Source: Argopecten irradians (taxonomy: Eukaryota; Mollusca; Bivalvia; Pectinida; Pectinidae). From it: a stretch of 64,000 nucleotides of DNA. Below are positions 1-11,667 of the stretch, piece by piece. The position numbers were made by a program, and so were the translations under genes. Numbering within the stretch: position 1 is the first letter of the stretch; every line of letters starts with the position of its first letter. The notes under the pieces were generated by a model, which worked only from the letters and a program-made list of their open reading frames with translations, was not told the DNA's origin and searched no databases. The stretch lies in assembly GCF_041381155.1 (NCBI RefSeq), contig NC_091144.1, positions 20,903,544 through 20,967,543 of the forward strand. Reading direction: 5' to 3'.

Positions 1-437
1 CCAAACACAAAACATCAAATTAGAATGTCCAAACACAAAACATCAAATTAGACTGACCAAACACAAACCATGAAATTAGACTGTCCAAACACAAACCATG
101 AAATTAGACTGTCCAAACACAAAAAATTAAATTAGACTGGCCAAACACAAAACATTAAATTAGACTGTCCAAACACAAAACATTAAATTAGACTGTCCAA
201 ACACAATACATTAAATTAGTCTGTCCAAACACAAAACATCAAATTAGACTGTCCAAACACAAACCATCAAATTAGACGGACCAAACACAAATCATCAAAT
301 TAGACTGTCCAAACACAAACTATCAAATTAGACTGACCAAACACAAACCATCAAATTAGACTGTCCGAACACAAAACATTTAATTAGACTGACCAAACAC
401 AAACCATCAAATTAGACTGTCCAAACACAAAATATCA
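1..437. repeat. 28-bp minisatellite
   Basis: About 15.6 head-to-tail copies of a 28-bp unit (consensus begins CCAAACACAAAMCATCAAAT and ends TAGACTGT). Variants are mostly single-base changes such as ACC/AAC and GTCC/GACC. The array runs off the left edge, so its true length is unknown. It lies beyond the last visible astacin exon (634-734), probably in an intron of that gene. Confidence 0.95.
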
Positions 438-633
438 GATTACTATAAAGTGAATCAGTTATGTTATCCACCTAATTCCATATTAGATATTGTAATCTAA
501 CTTATATTCGCGTCGACTAAATTTCGCGTTTTCATGTCTAACGATCTTTTCATGACAATTTAAACAAATATTTGCATGCAAAAATATTTTGGTTTACAGT
601 TTATGGGTCTGTTATAAGCCTTGTCTTATTTAC

Positions 634-3600
634 CTTAATGAGCCAGACACACCTGGCCTTCTTGTACGACTTTGGGTAGTTTGGAGAACTAATTGTTTGA
701 CTGTCCGATGAAAGATTGATCATTCCTCCGCAGCCTTCAATGGTTTACAAAATAAGGGATTTTCTTTTTATTGAAAGACATGTTTTTCAAGCAACATAAT
801 CATGATGATGACATATCGAAGACATTGGTTTAGTCGTTGTCGTGTCAACGTGTCTCAAAATGCTATCGCTACGGGATGTGCAAGGTCTATAGAAGCTTTC
901 AGAATATCACATGGTTACTTCGAAGTCAACAATATAAATCATTAGAACCTAAAAGTTACTCTATAGAAAATATACATGTATGTCATAATTGTGTGGGTGT
1001 TTTTTCCATCATTTAGGACATATACACTCTTCTAAATAAATTTCCAGAAGACAGCTTTAAATGTTTCTCTGAAAATTTCTGTCGGAGCCTTTATTTACAC
1101 ATCTATATCTCCCAATGCTATAAGAAGCATGCATACATAAATGTATAGTTAATTTAATACCGGAAGATCAAACTGACATTGACGTCAAGGTCAACGGCAA
1201 ATGAACAACTGAATAATTCTTTTTCTGATAAGAACATTTAAATCTTTTAAAATGTATTGTTTAAAACTTTACCATTGAGGGTCCATGAGGTATCAATTTT
1301 CTCACATTTGTCGCCACTCAGCCCCTCTGGACACAGGCATTCACAATTTTTGAACGGTCTGCCACCATTTTGACATTTAAGCATGTCACATCCTCCTACA
1401 CATACCAATTACACAAGGTTAGTTGTGCTCCTTATATAATTACGAAGATGAAACATTGACTCAATTATTATATGGTTACCGAGCCCTTCTGAAAATGCTT
1501 TGTGAAGAGGTAGAAAAGCCCCACTTTTAAAGTGCTTTTTAAGACGTGTCTAGGAAAAATGATACAGAAATACACCATCTAACTTCCTATTAAAACCATG
1601 TTTCGTCATGTTATAACATACACGTAGAAGCAAACAGTTGCCAAGAATCTCTCAAAGTGTATTCAATTTTAAAATAATGTTGATCCTTTATCTAGACAGT
1701 GAGCTTTTGGTAACAGTTGTTAATTTTACATTTAAGTTTATCATTGCTTTAAAACAGCTTTAAAATAATGTTTCAATATATACTTTAATCAAACGCTGCT
1801 TACACTTTTATATAAAAAAGTACGATGTCAAACTGTCGCCTGGTTGTGTGAAACAAATGGCAACTGATAAAACGTACCTGAGCAGTTGTACGCGTTATTG
1901 GCAGCGACTACGTCATAGAAGCTTAGCCCTATCCGACGTCCCAGTAGAAAGTTTAGGTTGGAATCTCGGGCCTTGATGGTACAGCTGCCATTTTTACTGA
2001 AATACTGTCAAAAAGTTTGTCTTTGATAAGGGAACCAACAGTAAACACGAACTCGTGTTGTTATACAAAACAACTGCTATAGTAGTAGAAGAGGATAAGT
2101 GGACATCGACATGCAATTAACTATTTAACTATTAACTGTATGTTATTCTGCTATGGTTCATTACACTTTACAAATGTGCAGTGAAAACGGCGGTCATGCG
2201 ATGTCGTTTTGACAGGCACACACATCAAATCCGTTTGAAGGAGGATCAGACAACATCCCATCAGAGGTCACGTTCTGGTGACCTTTCAAACTAGCCAATC
2301 AAATTACTACTTCCAGAATCTTGGAAGTAAATTAAAGGGACGAAAGCGATTTCAAGAGCTGTCGGAATCATTTTCGTACATGTAGTCATATCGTCCAATG
2401 AATACAACATTATATATGAATATGTGGGCTGGAATGCCGCTTCCAGTTGATGTAGCTACATACGATAGGTGGCTAAAATCCATTTGAACTTAAGTACAGA
2501 AAGTATAAAGGCCCCCAGAATGTGACCTCCTAGTGGGATGTTGTCAGATCCTTGTTAAAACGAAGTGGTTATATGGATTTGCATTTAAATCAGATTGAAC
2601 AGAGGTCATGGTAATATCATCGGTCAAACATAATTACCACGACAGCTGTTAGATTATATTTTTCAAACGAAAGTGACCCGAGAGGCACCCAAGGTTGCGT
2701 TTCTTAGAATAACCCGGGACTGTACATTGCAAAGGCGGTGTAAACCTTAGTCTGCTAAACCGGCTTACATCGGTTTTTTAGGTCATCTGACCCGAAGGGT
2801 CAAGATTACCTTTTGTCATCGTGGATCGTCCGTCGTCGTGCGCCGTGCGCCGTGCGTAAACTTTTCCTTTATATCGCTACTAGTCAAAAGCTCTTAATGG
2901 ATTTTAACCAAATTTGACCAGAAACATGCTTGGGGGAAGGGGAACAGATTTTGTATAAATGGTGACTCTGACCCCCCTCGGGCAGAAGGGACGGGCCCAA
3001 TATTGGAAATTTTGATAATTCTTTAAAACGCTACTAGTCATAAAGTTTCGAAAGAATTTCAACCAGATTTGGTCTAAAATATCTTTATGAGAAAGGTAAC
3101 AGATTTTGTATAGATGGTTACTCTGACCCTCCTGCGGCAGGAGGGGCGGGCCCAATAGGGGAAATAGACGAAAATTTCTTCAAAACGCTACTTGTCATAA
3201 AGTTCTCATTGGATTTTTACCAAATTTGGTCTGAAAAATCTTTAGGGGAATGTGAAGAATTTTTTTTATAAATGATGGCTCTGACCCCTCCCTGGGGCAG
3301 GACGGGCGGGGCCTCAATAGGAGAAGATGAGGAATTTGTTTTGAAAAAGCTAGTAGTCATAAACACATCATAAAATTTTGGCCAAATTTTATCAAACAAC
3401 CTTTTGGGAATGAGAAAAGATTTTGTATAGTGACTCTGCCCAACACCGATGTTTCGGTTTCTATTTCACCAAATATTTGTTTTCCCTCACTCTTGTTTTA
3501 ATTTGTTGAAATGATTTTCAGATGACCGTTCCTTAACGGGCCTCTTATTTTTTAGGCAAAAACAAATGAATAAATAAAATCTTAAAATATAGACATGTTT

Positions 3601-6600
3601 AGTGGACTATGCAGACCTTTGAAGGTGAGGTATACCTTTGATCCGTAGTGCATGGTGGAGGCGAGATCGTACGGAGCTATTTCTGTTTGCGTGATGACTT
3701 TGGCGAAATTCTTCTTTCCTGATTTCTTGATCAGGTCAAGATTAACATTAACGAAGTGATCCCTGTCCTCGCGACACTGCTCGTGGTAGAAACCAACAGC
3801 ATGGCCAATCTCGTGTACCACGATACCGGGCTGAAACAGAAACCAATAACATGGCCAATCTCGTGTATCACGATACCGGGCTGAAACAGAAATCAATAAC
3901 ATGGCCATTCTCGTGTATCACGATACCGGGCTGAAACAGAAACCAATAACATGGCCAATCTCGTGTATCACGATACCGGGCTGAAACAGAAAGCAGGAAC
4001 CAATAGCATGGCCAATCTCGTGTCTCACGATACCGGGCTGAAACAGAAACCAATAGTACGGTCAATCTCGTGTACCATGATACCGGGCTGAAACAGAAAC
4101 CAATAACATGGCCAATCTCGTGTATCACGATACCGGGCTGAAACAGAAAGCAGGAACCAATAGCATGGCCAAACGCGTGTCTCACGATACCGGGCTGAAA
4201 CAGAAACCAATAGTACGGTCAATCTCGTGTACCATGATACCGGGCTGAAACAGAAACCAATAGTACGGTCAATCCAGAAACCAATAATACGGTCAATCCC
4301 GTGTACCATGATACAACGCTGGAAAAGAAACCAATAGTACGGTCAATCTCGTGTACCGCGATACCGGGCTGAAACAGAAATCAATAGCATTAGCAATCTC
4401 GTGAACCACGATACCGTGCTTGAACAGAAACCAAAAACATGGCCAATCTCATATAGCACAATACCGTGCTCAAACAGAACCCAACAGCATGGCCAATCTC
4501 ATGTGCCACGATACCTGGTTGGAACAGAACCACGATACCGGGCTGAAACAGAAACCAACAGCATGGCCAATCTCATGTACCACATACCTGGCTGGAACAG
4601 AACCACGATACCGGGCTGAAACAGAAACCAACAGCATGGCCAATCTCATGTGACATGATACCTGGCTGGAACAGAACCACGATACCGGGCTGAAACAGAA
4701 ACCAACAGCATGGCCAATCTCATGTACCACGATACCTGGCTGGAACAGAACCACGATACCGGGCTGAAACAGAAACCAACAGCATGGCCAATCTCATATA
4801 GTTCAATACCGAGCTGGAACAGAAACCAAAAACGTGGGCAATCACGTGTACCACGATACATGGCAATTTGAATGTACCTTATATTCGTTAAGGTAAAGAT
4901 ATATATTCGTAAAGGTAAAGATATCGATAGCTGTGAGTTTCTGGCACAAAATAAAGGGTTTATGGAGTTCAGTAACGAAATTAACTCCCTTACCATTGTA
5001 CATCCAGGTTCCTTCAGGTATATAGGCTGGGCATGTCTACTAGTGTAGCCTACCATTGACGCGCACCTATAACAAACAGTGATTAAAACTGTGACATTCA
5101 TTACAGGTTATAAAATGTCCCTGTATTCATAGTATAACCTACCAAAAATCAACAAAAGCAGACTTGGCAAATTATCATATCTCTGCTAAAGGTCACATTG
5201 AAATAAATGTATATCCCAACTTTATTTCCAGTCTCCTACCAGAATAAGACACATTGACATCTCACCCTTTTCCCGTTCCAAACGAGAGATAGTGGTCGTG
5301 TTTGATCACTTTCCTCAGATCTGAATATCGCTGCTTCTGTTTGACGATGTCTACAAACTCCAGACATGTGTATCTCTCCCAGTGCTTCATCGCTATCCGG
5401 ATGTAGATTTTCGATTTGGCATTCACTGGAAAATTGTTTATAATTGATGCATATAAATAGCAGGACAATAAAAACTATCTTTCAAAAACTGTCCAATTTC
5501 TTACACACATTATACTTCAAATATTGTAAACCAACTTATTTTCGCGGAGATTTAATTTAGCGTTTTCATACCTAAGGACGTTTTCGCGGAGATTTGATTT
5601 CACGTTTTTATACCTATGGACATTTTCGCGGAGATTTGATTTCACGTTTTTATACCTAAGTTTAATTTTGCGGTTTTTTTGTGTGTGTGTGTTGTTGGTT
5701 TTTTTTTTTTTTTTTTTTTTACCTCAGGACGTTTTAATTTGATGTCGCGTTTTTATACCTAAGGACGTTTTTGTGAAGATTTAATGTCGCGTTTTTATAC
5801 CAAAGGACGTTTTCGTGGAGATTTAATGTCGCGTTTTTATACCAAAGGAGGTTTTCATGAAGATTTAATGTCGCGTTTTTATACCTAAGGACGTTTCCGT
5901 GGAGATTTAATGTCTCGTTTTTATACCTAAGGACGTTTCGTAAAGATTTAATGTCGCGTTTTTATACCAAAGGACCTTTTCGTGGAGATTTGATTTCACG
6001 TTTTTAAACCTAAGGACGTTTTCGCGGAGATTTGATTTCACGTTTTTATAACTAAGGACGTTTTCGTGGAGATTTGATTTCACGTTTTTATACCTAAGGA
6101 CGTTTTCGTGGAGATTTGATTTCACGTTTTTATACCTAAGGACGTTTTCGTGGAGATTTGATTTCACGTTTTTATACCTAAGGACGTTTTCGTGGGCATT
6201 TAATTTTACGTTTTTTTACCCAAGAACGTTTTCGTTGACATTTCATTTCACGTTTTTATACCTAAGGACGTTTTCGTTGAGATTCCATTTCGCACTCTAA
6301 ACTTCTAGAGTTCTACTTCAGTTGTATTTGAAAGTTTTGTCGAAAATTATTTATATTATTTCCTTTCGCCCGTCATCGTCGATACTGCAGGGCTAATTAT
6401 AACTGACGTATAGTAACCCAGGGGTTATTATCACTGACGTAAAATAACCCAGGGGTTATTATAACTGAGGTAAGGTAACCCAGGGGTTATTATAACTGAC
6501 GTATAGTAATCATCACTGACGTAAAGTAACCTAGGGGTTATTATGACTGAGGTAAGGTAACCCAGGGGTTATTATAACTGACGTATAGTAACCCAGGGGT

Positions 6601-9329
6601 TATCATAACTGACGTAAGGTAACCCAGGGGTTATCATAACTGACGTAAGGTAACCTAGGGGTTATTATAACTGACTTATAGTAACCCAGGGGTTAATATG
6701 ATTGGCGTAAAGTAACACAGTGTTATTATAACTGACGTATAGTAACCCAGGGGTTATAACTGACGTAAGGTAACCTAGGGGTTATTTTAACTGATGTATA
6801 GTAACCCAGGGGTTATTATAATTGGCGAAAAGTAACACAGTGTTATTATAACTGACGTATAGTAACCCAGGAATTATTTTCAATGACGTGTAGTAACCAA
6901 GGGGTTAATATAATTGACGTATAGTAACCCCTGGAGTATCGACGAGGATCGCACGCGAAAATAAGTTGGTAGGCTGAAATACTATAGTTTTATATTCCCA
7001 GAAAGTATTCGATGTTATGAACTACTATATTGACATGGTTACATGTGGATACGGAGGTTAATTAACCTCAGATAACACTATATTAAGTAGGGCCTCACTA
7101 AAGCGACGCCGCCTGGTCTCGAACTTGTACGGTATGACACCATGTGGCCATATCCTGGACACAAATCGGATCAGCTTGCGTTTGACAAGAGAGATATCTT
7201 CTTCCTGTATGGAGAAATCAAACACTCAACTACAGAGAGCTGGAATTAAGTAATACTTGATATTTATGCTCACATACAAACGCTACAGTGTATCCTAAGC
7301 ACTTTAGATCATTTTCAGAAATTAGGGGTTCAATATCATAGGCAAAATCAGTGAACACCTCTAGCATACACAGTTTATAATCCATTCATTTGAATTAACG
7401 TATAAATATTTTTGTGTAACCTCTAAATCATGTGCGGAATGAGATATGGATCGGTTACTGAGAAAAAAAGTTGTAAATATGGACGACTCTTGTCGGACGA
7501 CAACGAGCAAAAAAAGAACTTAAATACATGTATATGTAATAACTTTTGCAAGTCTACATAATCTCGTTTTTATTCAAAAGCCGTTTCGGAAATTTAGTGG
7601 CCCTTAATATATAGTAATACACGAAGTATCCAGTTTGCCTTTATCACATTCCTAAATTTAGTACTTCGATTTCAACAGTATGTGTTACCTTAAAATCGTC
7701 AGGTAATACGTCACCCATAGCCTCTAGTATTTGGTGAGACTCGTTTTCATCTTCGGGGCCCGTTACATTATCGATGTCCTGGTAAAAGAATACAAAGATT
7801 GTATACGACAGAAATAATAACACAACATACGAGTTAATGGAGAACCACATAAAACAGTTAGATCCATTTAGACATTATAATGCATCTTCACTGATCGATG
7901 CATCCTCGATACTCCAGGGTTCCGATCACTTACGATCTCTACACCCCTGGACTATCTCATAGTGAAATTGAAGGCAGCTCAGCGGAAAACATTTGACCAA
8001 TCACAGACTATCAAAGATTTCCTTTGAAGACTACAGAGAGAGCGACACCTAACATCAAAGCCACACAGTCAACCACAGTGTACCGTTATACGGCTCTTTT
8101 GATGTACATCAAATGACTAAATTACCTGTTCTACTCTGTAGCCTCCAGTTTTACCATGAGATAGTCCAGGGGTGTAGAGATCGTAAGTGATCGGAACCCC
8201 TGGAATATCGAGGATGTGATCGATGGTACAATCACGGAATCACCTTTATAGTAAAGTTAACGTGTGAGAAGTTTATAAAGACATTACATAAGTAAACCTT
8301 ACACAATTCTCCTCTGTACCGTTGCCAAGCACCACAAAGCTACTGCAAGGTTGGAATTGGCTTGCATTCTGAAACGACCATAAAATAAGTATTTCTGAAA
8401 TATGCGTACGATTACCCAATGTTAATCAGCCTACGGTATAAACGAAGCGTAATGGAATTTAGACACTGTGTTTCCTAGGGTGAAAGGTAATAATATTTTG
8501 TATAATTCTAATGACATCTACGTTTTCTACAGTTAATCATTTATAGCATCCTCGATACTCAAGGGGTTATTATCACTGTCGTTATGGACACTGCAGTAAT
8601 GATATCTTGGGTGTCCATCCTCGATACTCTAGGCTTACATGTTATGGATACTGCAGTAATTATATCTTGGATGTTCATCCTCGATACTCCATGGGTTACT
8701 ATCACTGTCGTTATGGATACTGCAGTAATTATATCTTGGATGTCCATTCTCGATACTCCAGAGATTACTATCACTGATGTTATATCCACATCAATGTTAG
8801 TTAACCCATGGAGTATCGAGGATGGAGTTGTAATATCGCGATGTCAGGGCGTTGCTGTCAGTTATTTTTTAGTGTTTCTGTATCAGAAAGGACAAGTTGT
8901 ATTGCGATAAACATTATGGATATCTGTAAGATCACTTTACAATTTCCGATGTTTTGGTTACATCAGGCTGTTTTGCGGCGTCACGCAGTTATATAATAAT
9001 TTTGTGTCACTAAGTTGTCATTATTTGATTGAAACATTGTATTGTATCTGAAATATACAACTGGACTTGGCACATGATTTCAAACTCCTGCTATCCCCTC
9101 CTCAAATATATTTACAATGTCTCTCGGATTCGAGAAGTAATGATATTGTAAGAATGTATTACCGTAGATTTAGATTACATAATGCAGCTATACATAGATA
9201 CATATAAACTATATATAAGAAAAAAACCCATCTACATGAGCGATCTTAATGCAAATTCAAAATAAATACCTGTTGTATTACATTCACGGCGACGAGGATG
9301 AAGAGAAGTAGACGAGGACACCCCGACAT
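634..9329 (-). CDS. Secreted astacin-family zinc metalloprotease with EGF and CUB domains (3' end off window)
   Basis: Ten exons with matching phases: 9270-9329, 8303-8368, 7689-7778, 7099-7204, 5266-5425, 4994-5066, 3636-3830, 1878-2004, 1273-1395, 634-734; 367 residues so far, no stop reached. Residues 1-20 are a signal peptide (MSGCPRLLLFILVAV...). The prodomain has MGDV (63-66), like the astacin aspartate-switch FxGD. The catalytic domain starts near WPHGVIPY and carries HEIGHAVGFYHEQ with zinc ligands H191, H195, H201 and base E192, then the Met-turn STMHY (M245, Y247). Next come a six-cysteine EGF module (about 295-323) and the start of a CUB (SSPNYP, CVWLI). The layout matches the blastula protease 10/tolloid group: an extracellular endopeptidase activated by prodomain removal. 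Its introns hold several minisatellites and MITEs. The exact substrate cannot be told. No further exon is visible below 634, so the CUB must continue beyond the window. Confidence 0.95.
2244..2555. mobile_element. Short inverted-repeat MITE, copy 1
   Basis: The left end (GGATCAGACAACATCCCATC, then a GAGGTCAC..CTGG stretch) is matched inverted at the right end (CCAGAATGTGACCTCC, then GGGATGTTGTCAGATCC). The arms are about 35-40 bp. A related copy lies at 19430-19612. There is no coding capacity. It sits in an astacin intron. Confidence 0.7.
2780..3546. repeat. Interspersed element with GGTCATCTGA ends
   Basis: It starts at AGGTCATCTGACCCGAAGGG and ends with an inverted TTTCAGATGACC. The interior holds two to three diverged copies of a roughly 150-bp unit (ACGCTACTAGTCATAAAGTT, then GGCAGGAGGGGCGGGCCC). 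A CGTCGTCGTGCGCCGTGCGC run near the left end is typical of this kind of mollusc repeat as I remember it. The open frames here (for example 2904-3155 minus) are by-products of the repeat. Located in an astacin intron. Confidence 0.6.
3831..4862 (-). repeat. Tandem array of astacin splice acceptor plus zinc-site exon start
   Basis: Units of about 50 bp, with 57-bp and about 74-bp variants, lie head to tail and directly abut the true acceptor of the catalytic exon (exon starts at 3830). Read on the minus strand each unit is TTTCTGTTTCAG, then CCCGGTATCGTG, then the codons for HEIGH and the following Val/Ile-Gly-Phe. That is the intron's polypyrimidine tract, its AG, and the first 12-15 codons of the exon. 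About 21 acceptor-like CAG ends can be counted. Many units keep HEIGH; others drifted to HENGH, HEIDR or HAFGH. Because 50 is not a multiple of three, the frame shifts at each unit. The whole array lies in intron 6, between exons 4994-5066 and 3636-3830. Confidence 0.93.
5545..6290. repeat. 42-bp minisatellite
   Basis: About 17 copies of a 42-bp unit (core CACGTTTTTATACCTAAGGA followed by CGTTTTCGTGGAGATTTGAT). Since 42 is a multiple of three, the minus strand reads as a false 14-residue repeat. A pure T tract interrupts it around 5698-5720. The unit looks like an amplified version of the element's own end, which also has ACTTATTTTCGCGGAGATTT. Confidence 0.92.
6385..6935. repeat. 32-bp minisatellite derived from a MITE end
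   Basis: About 17 copies of a 32-bp unit (GGGGTTATTATAACTGACGT then ATAGTAACCCAG). It is bracketed by ATCGTCGATACTGCAGGG on the left and CCCCTGGAGTATCGACGA on the right. These are the ends of the CATCCTCGATACTCCAGGGG MITE family found at 7901, 8546, 12773 and 14622. The unit matches the sub-terminal part of that MITE, so the array seems to have grown inside a copy of it. Confidence 0.88.
7901..8216. mobile_element. Mutator-type MITE, 316 bp, with 9-bp target duplication
   Basis: Terminal inverted repeats of about 75 bp start CATCCTCGATACTCCAGGG. The copy is flanked on both sides by the identical 9-mer TGATCGATG (7892-7900 and 8217-8225). Nine-base duplications are the norm for Mutator-like elements. 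The length is exactly that of the copy at 12773-13088. No coding capacity. It lies in an astacin intron. Confidence 0.88.
8546..8826. mobile_element. Rearranged copy of the same MITE with internal tandem units
   Basis: It begins CATCCTCGATACTCAAGGGG and ends CCATGGAGTATCGAGGATGG. Inside, a block of about 80 bp (MITE end, ACTATCACTGTCGTTATGGA, CACTGCAGTAATTATATCTT) is repeated three times, each with its own CATCCTCGATACTC end. No matching 9-bp flank is seen. The small ORFs here on both strands are repeat artefacts. Confidence 0.75.
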
Positions 9330-9375
9330 CTTTCTGGTAGGACGAGTGATCACTCGAGTAGACAACGTCAAAATA

Positions 9376-9503
9376 CACCTGTATCCGCTAATCACTGGTA
9401 CGTACTCACCTGTATGGGTATCCGCGCGCGCAGGTATGCCTACCTGTGAACACTTATCCGCGCGCGCAGGTAACTACATATCACAAGCTTTGGTGATTAC
9501 CTG
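9376..9503 (-). promoter_or_regulatory. E-box cluster upstream of the astacin start
   Basis: Six CACCTG/CAGGTA-type sites lie within 128 bp: 9376-9381, 9407-9412, 9431-9436, 9441-9446, 9467-9472 and 9498-9503. They sit 47-174 bp upstream of the astacin ATG at 9329. Two are inside an exact 18-bp direct repeat, TATCCGCGCGCGCAGGTA (9419-9436 and 9455-9472). This core motif is bound by Snail/ZEB-type repressors and some bHLH factors. No TATA box is clear. A regulatory role is inferred from position and density only. Confidence 0.45.
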
Positions 9504-9767
9504 TCTTTGATTTATGCACGTGCTTTTCCTCGACCCTCGTAGCAGTGATTAATTGTAAATTTTAATTTTTATTTCAGATTTCATCCTATCGGAAACATAT
9601 ATATGAATATATGTTTCTGATCCTAGAATAATTTATTCTTTATATCGGTTAGCTAACTGGTAAAAAGGATTTATAAGTGTGTTAATTTCATATATTCGTT
9701 TATCTATTTTTAAAAGTCCTCGATGTGATTTAATTGCTTTTTTATGAAAAACAAGGACATAGTCATT

Positions 9768-10730
9768 CAGATCCCCCGCCAATGGAGATATCAAAGCTGA
9801 AGTAAGTTTGATTGTGGAGACTTATGTGTATGAAAAAAAAAACAGGAAAAAGTGCAAAAAATGAAAACCTAAAAATAGCAAAAGATACTACTAGACCATA
9901 AAATGAATGTGTCTATGAAGTGGAAATATCTCTGCTGGTTTTAGAGTTATGCTCCGGAAATGAACCTGCTACAAAAATATGATATTTTCAGCAATGTTTC
10001 TATGGTTACAGAAAAAAGCACAAAAAGTGAAAACCTAAAAATAACAAAAGGCACTACTAGACCATAAGAACAATGTGTCTATGAAGTTTCATGGAAATAT
10101 CTCTGCTGGTTTTAGAGTTGTGCTCCGGAAACGATTCTTACACAAAAATCTGCCATTTTCAGCAATGTTTCCATGGTTACAGAAAAAAGTACAAAAAGTG
10201 AAAACCTTAAAATAGCAAAAGGCACTACTAGACCATAAGACTAATGTGCCTATGGAGTTCCGTGCATATATCTCAACCAGTTTTCCAGTTATGCTGCGGA
10301 AATGAACCTGCTACAAAAATATGATATTTTCAGCAATATTTCCATGGTTACGGAAAAAGTGCAAAAAATGATAACCTAAAAATATCAAAAGGCACTACTA
10401 GACCATAAGACCAATGTGTCTATGAAGTTTCGTGGAAATATCTCTTCTGGTTTTAGAGTTATGCTCCGGAAACGAACCTGGTACAAAACTATGATATTTT
10501 CAGCAATGTTTCCATGGTTACGGAAAATATGCAAAAAATGAAAACCTAAAAATAGCAAAAGGCACTATTAGACCATAACACCAATGTGTGTATGAAGTTT
10601 CGTGGAAATATCTCCACTGGTTTTAGAGTTATGCTCCGGAAACCATTCGTACGGACGGACGGACGGACGGAAGGACGGACGGACGGAACCCATTTGTATA
10701 TCCCCGCCAACTTCGTTGGGCGGGGGATAA
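9768..10730. mobile_element. Non-autonomous element with ATCCCCCGCC ends and five 170-bp units
   Basis: Left end GATCCCCCGCCAATGG, right end TTGGGCGGGGGAT in inverted orientation. The interior has five copies of a roughly 170-bp unit (starts near 9854, 10021, 10192, 10361 and 10531). It is followed by a GGAC/CGGA microsatellite (about 10650-10687) and a terminal hairpin (CCCCGCCAACTTCGTTGGGC). No protein is encoded. It lies between the astacin and CUTC genes. Confidence 0.7.
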
Positions 10731-10795
10731 AAATGTTCTTCATATGTCACAACGGTAAGAGTTGATTGGATTACTAGTAATTTGATAAAATTTAA

Positions 10796-11160
10796 AGGCC
10801 CAATACCTTTCTGAAACGGCTTTTTTAAAATGTGAATGTAAAACGAGATCGATAATTTTGTAGAGTCGCAAAATTTATTAACTTACCGTTAATACTACAC
10901 TTATCATCATCTTCTGGATAATTTGATTAAAACAAATAAAATGTTAATTTTCATAACGCGGGTCGTATCATATTTCCCATCGTCTTCCTAAATACCACTC
11001 GGTAGTTGACTATCACTCTCCCCTGTTATCATATATTACGCAGGAAATCTTGCATATGTTTGGTGTTGTAACCTGATATTTGGCCATCGATATATATTTT
11101 CTTGTAATATTTATGTTTTTAAGAAAACTTTAAATTTTGCTCCGGAAAGGTAGTGGGCCT
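10796..11160. mobile_element. TTAA-flanked MITE (piggyBac-like), copy 1
   Basis: The ends AGGCCCAATACCTTTC and, inverted, AGGCCCACTACCTTTC are each flanked by TTAA (10792-10795 and 11161-11164). TTAA target duplications are typical of piggyBac-type transposition. The interior shares AACGCGGGTCG and following sequence with a second copy at 49005-49315. No coding capacity. Confidence 0.75.
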
Positions 11161-11164
11161 TTAA

Positions 11165-11667
11165 GCATTTGTATGCATGGCTATTGTCTAATGATCAATA
11201 AGATCATGTATAAATATATTTCATAAAATATATAAACATTGTTCTGTTATGATGAATGTAAATGTATAAGCCGTAAACATGAGAGAATAATTTAACTAAT
11301 AATTCAGGTAGTAAATTGTGCGATGTTAGAATCTGTCGCGGTGTAATCCCAGCTTGAATGCATATATATATGATAGTGAACCCGCGAAATATATCCCTCA
11401 CTAAAATCATCGTGTTTGCAGCATTATTGATATAGCTTTATAGCCACATGCATTGCAGCCTTACCGACACAATAAGAGTTCTTAAAAAAATACCTACCAC
11501 AAAATATATGCATAACAATCATTACACGATTCATTACAAAGTTGTCCTTGTACAAACTAGGCTTCTTTAAAGAAAAACTAGCAAGGGGCATAACCACGAT
11601 TCATAAACGTAGCTCGATCTCAACCACTGCGTTTATTGTAGGGCTGAACTGTTTTGAACTGTAAACG
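11165..11667. other. Intergenic, upstream of CUTC
   Basis: About 500 bp of AT-rich sequence between the TTAA MITE and the CUTC start codon. I see no gene and no clear TATA box. It should contain the CUTC promoter and 5' UTR. Confidence 0.6.

Larger units (their letters stand above)
5531..6969. mobile_element. Inverted-repeat-bounded element containing two minisatellites
   Basis: CCAACTTATTTTCGCG at 5531-5546 is repeated perfectly in inverted orientation at 6954-6969. Between these 16-bp ends lie the 42-bp array and the 32-bp array listed separately. No coding capacity is seen. It sits in an astacin intron between exons 5266-5425 and 7099-7204. A diverged piece of the same end sequence occurs near 500-540. 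Confidence 0.6.

Noticed and set aside
5907-6167. 86-codon minus frame with a 14-residue repeat (KSNLHENVLRYKNV)
   Set aside because: Translation of the 42-bp minisatellite inside an astacin intron.
8559-8996. Overlapping ORFs on both strands (76 and 108 codons)
   Set aside because: They follow the tandem MITE-end units and the flanking intron of the astacin gene.
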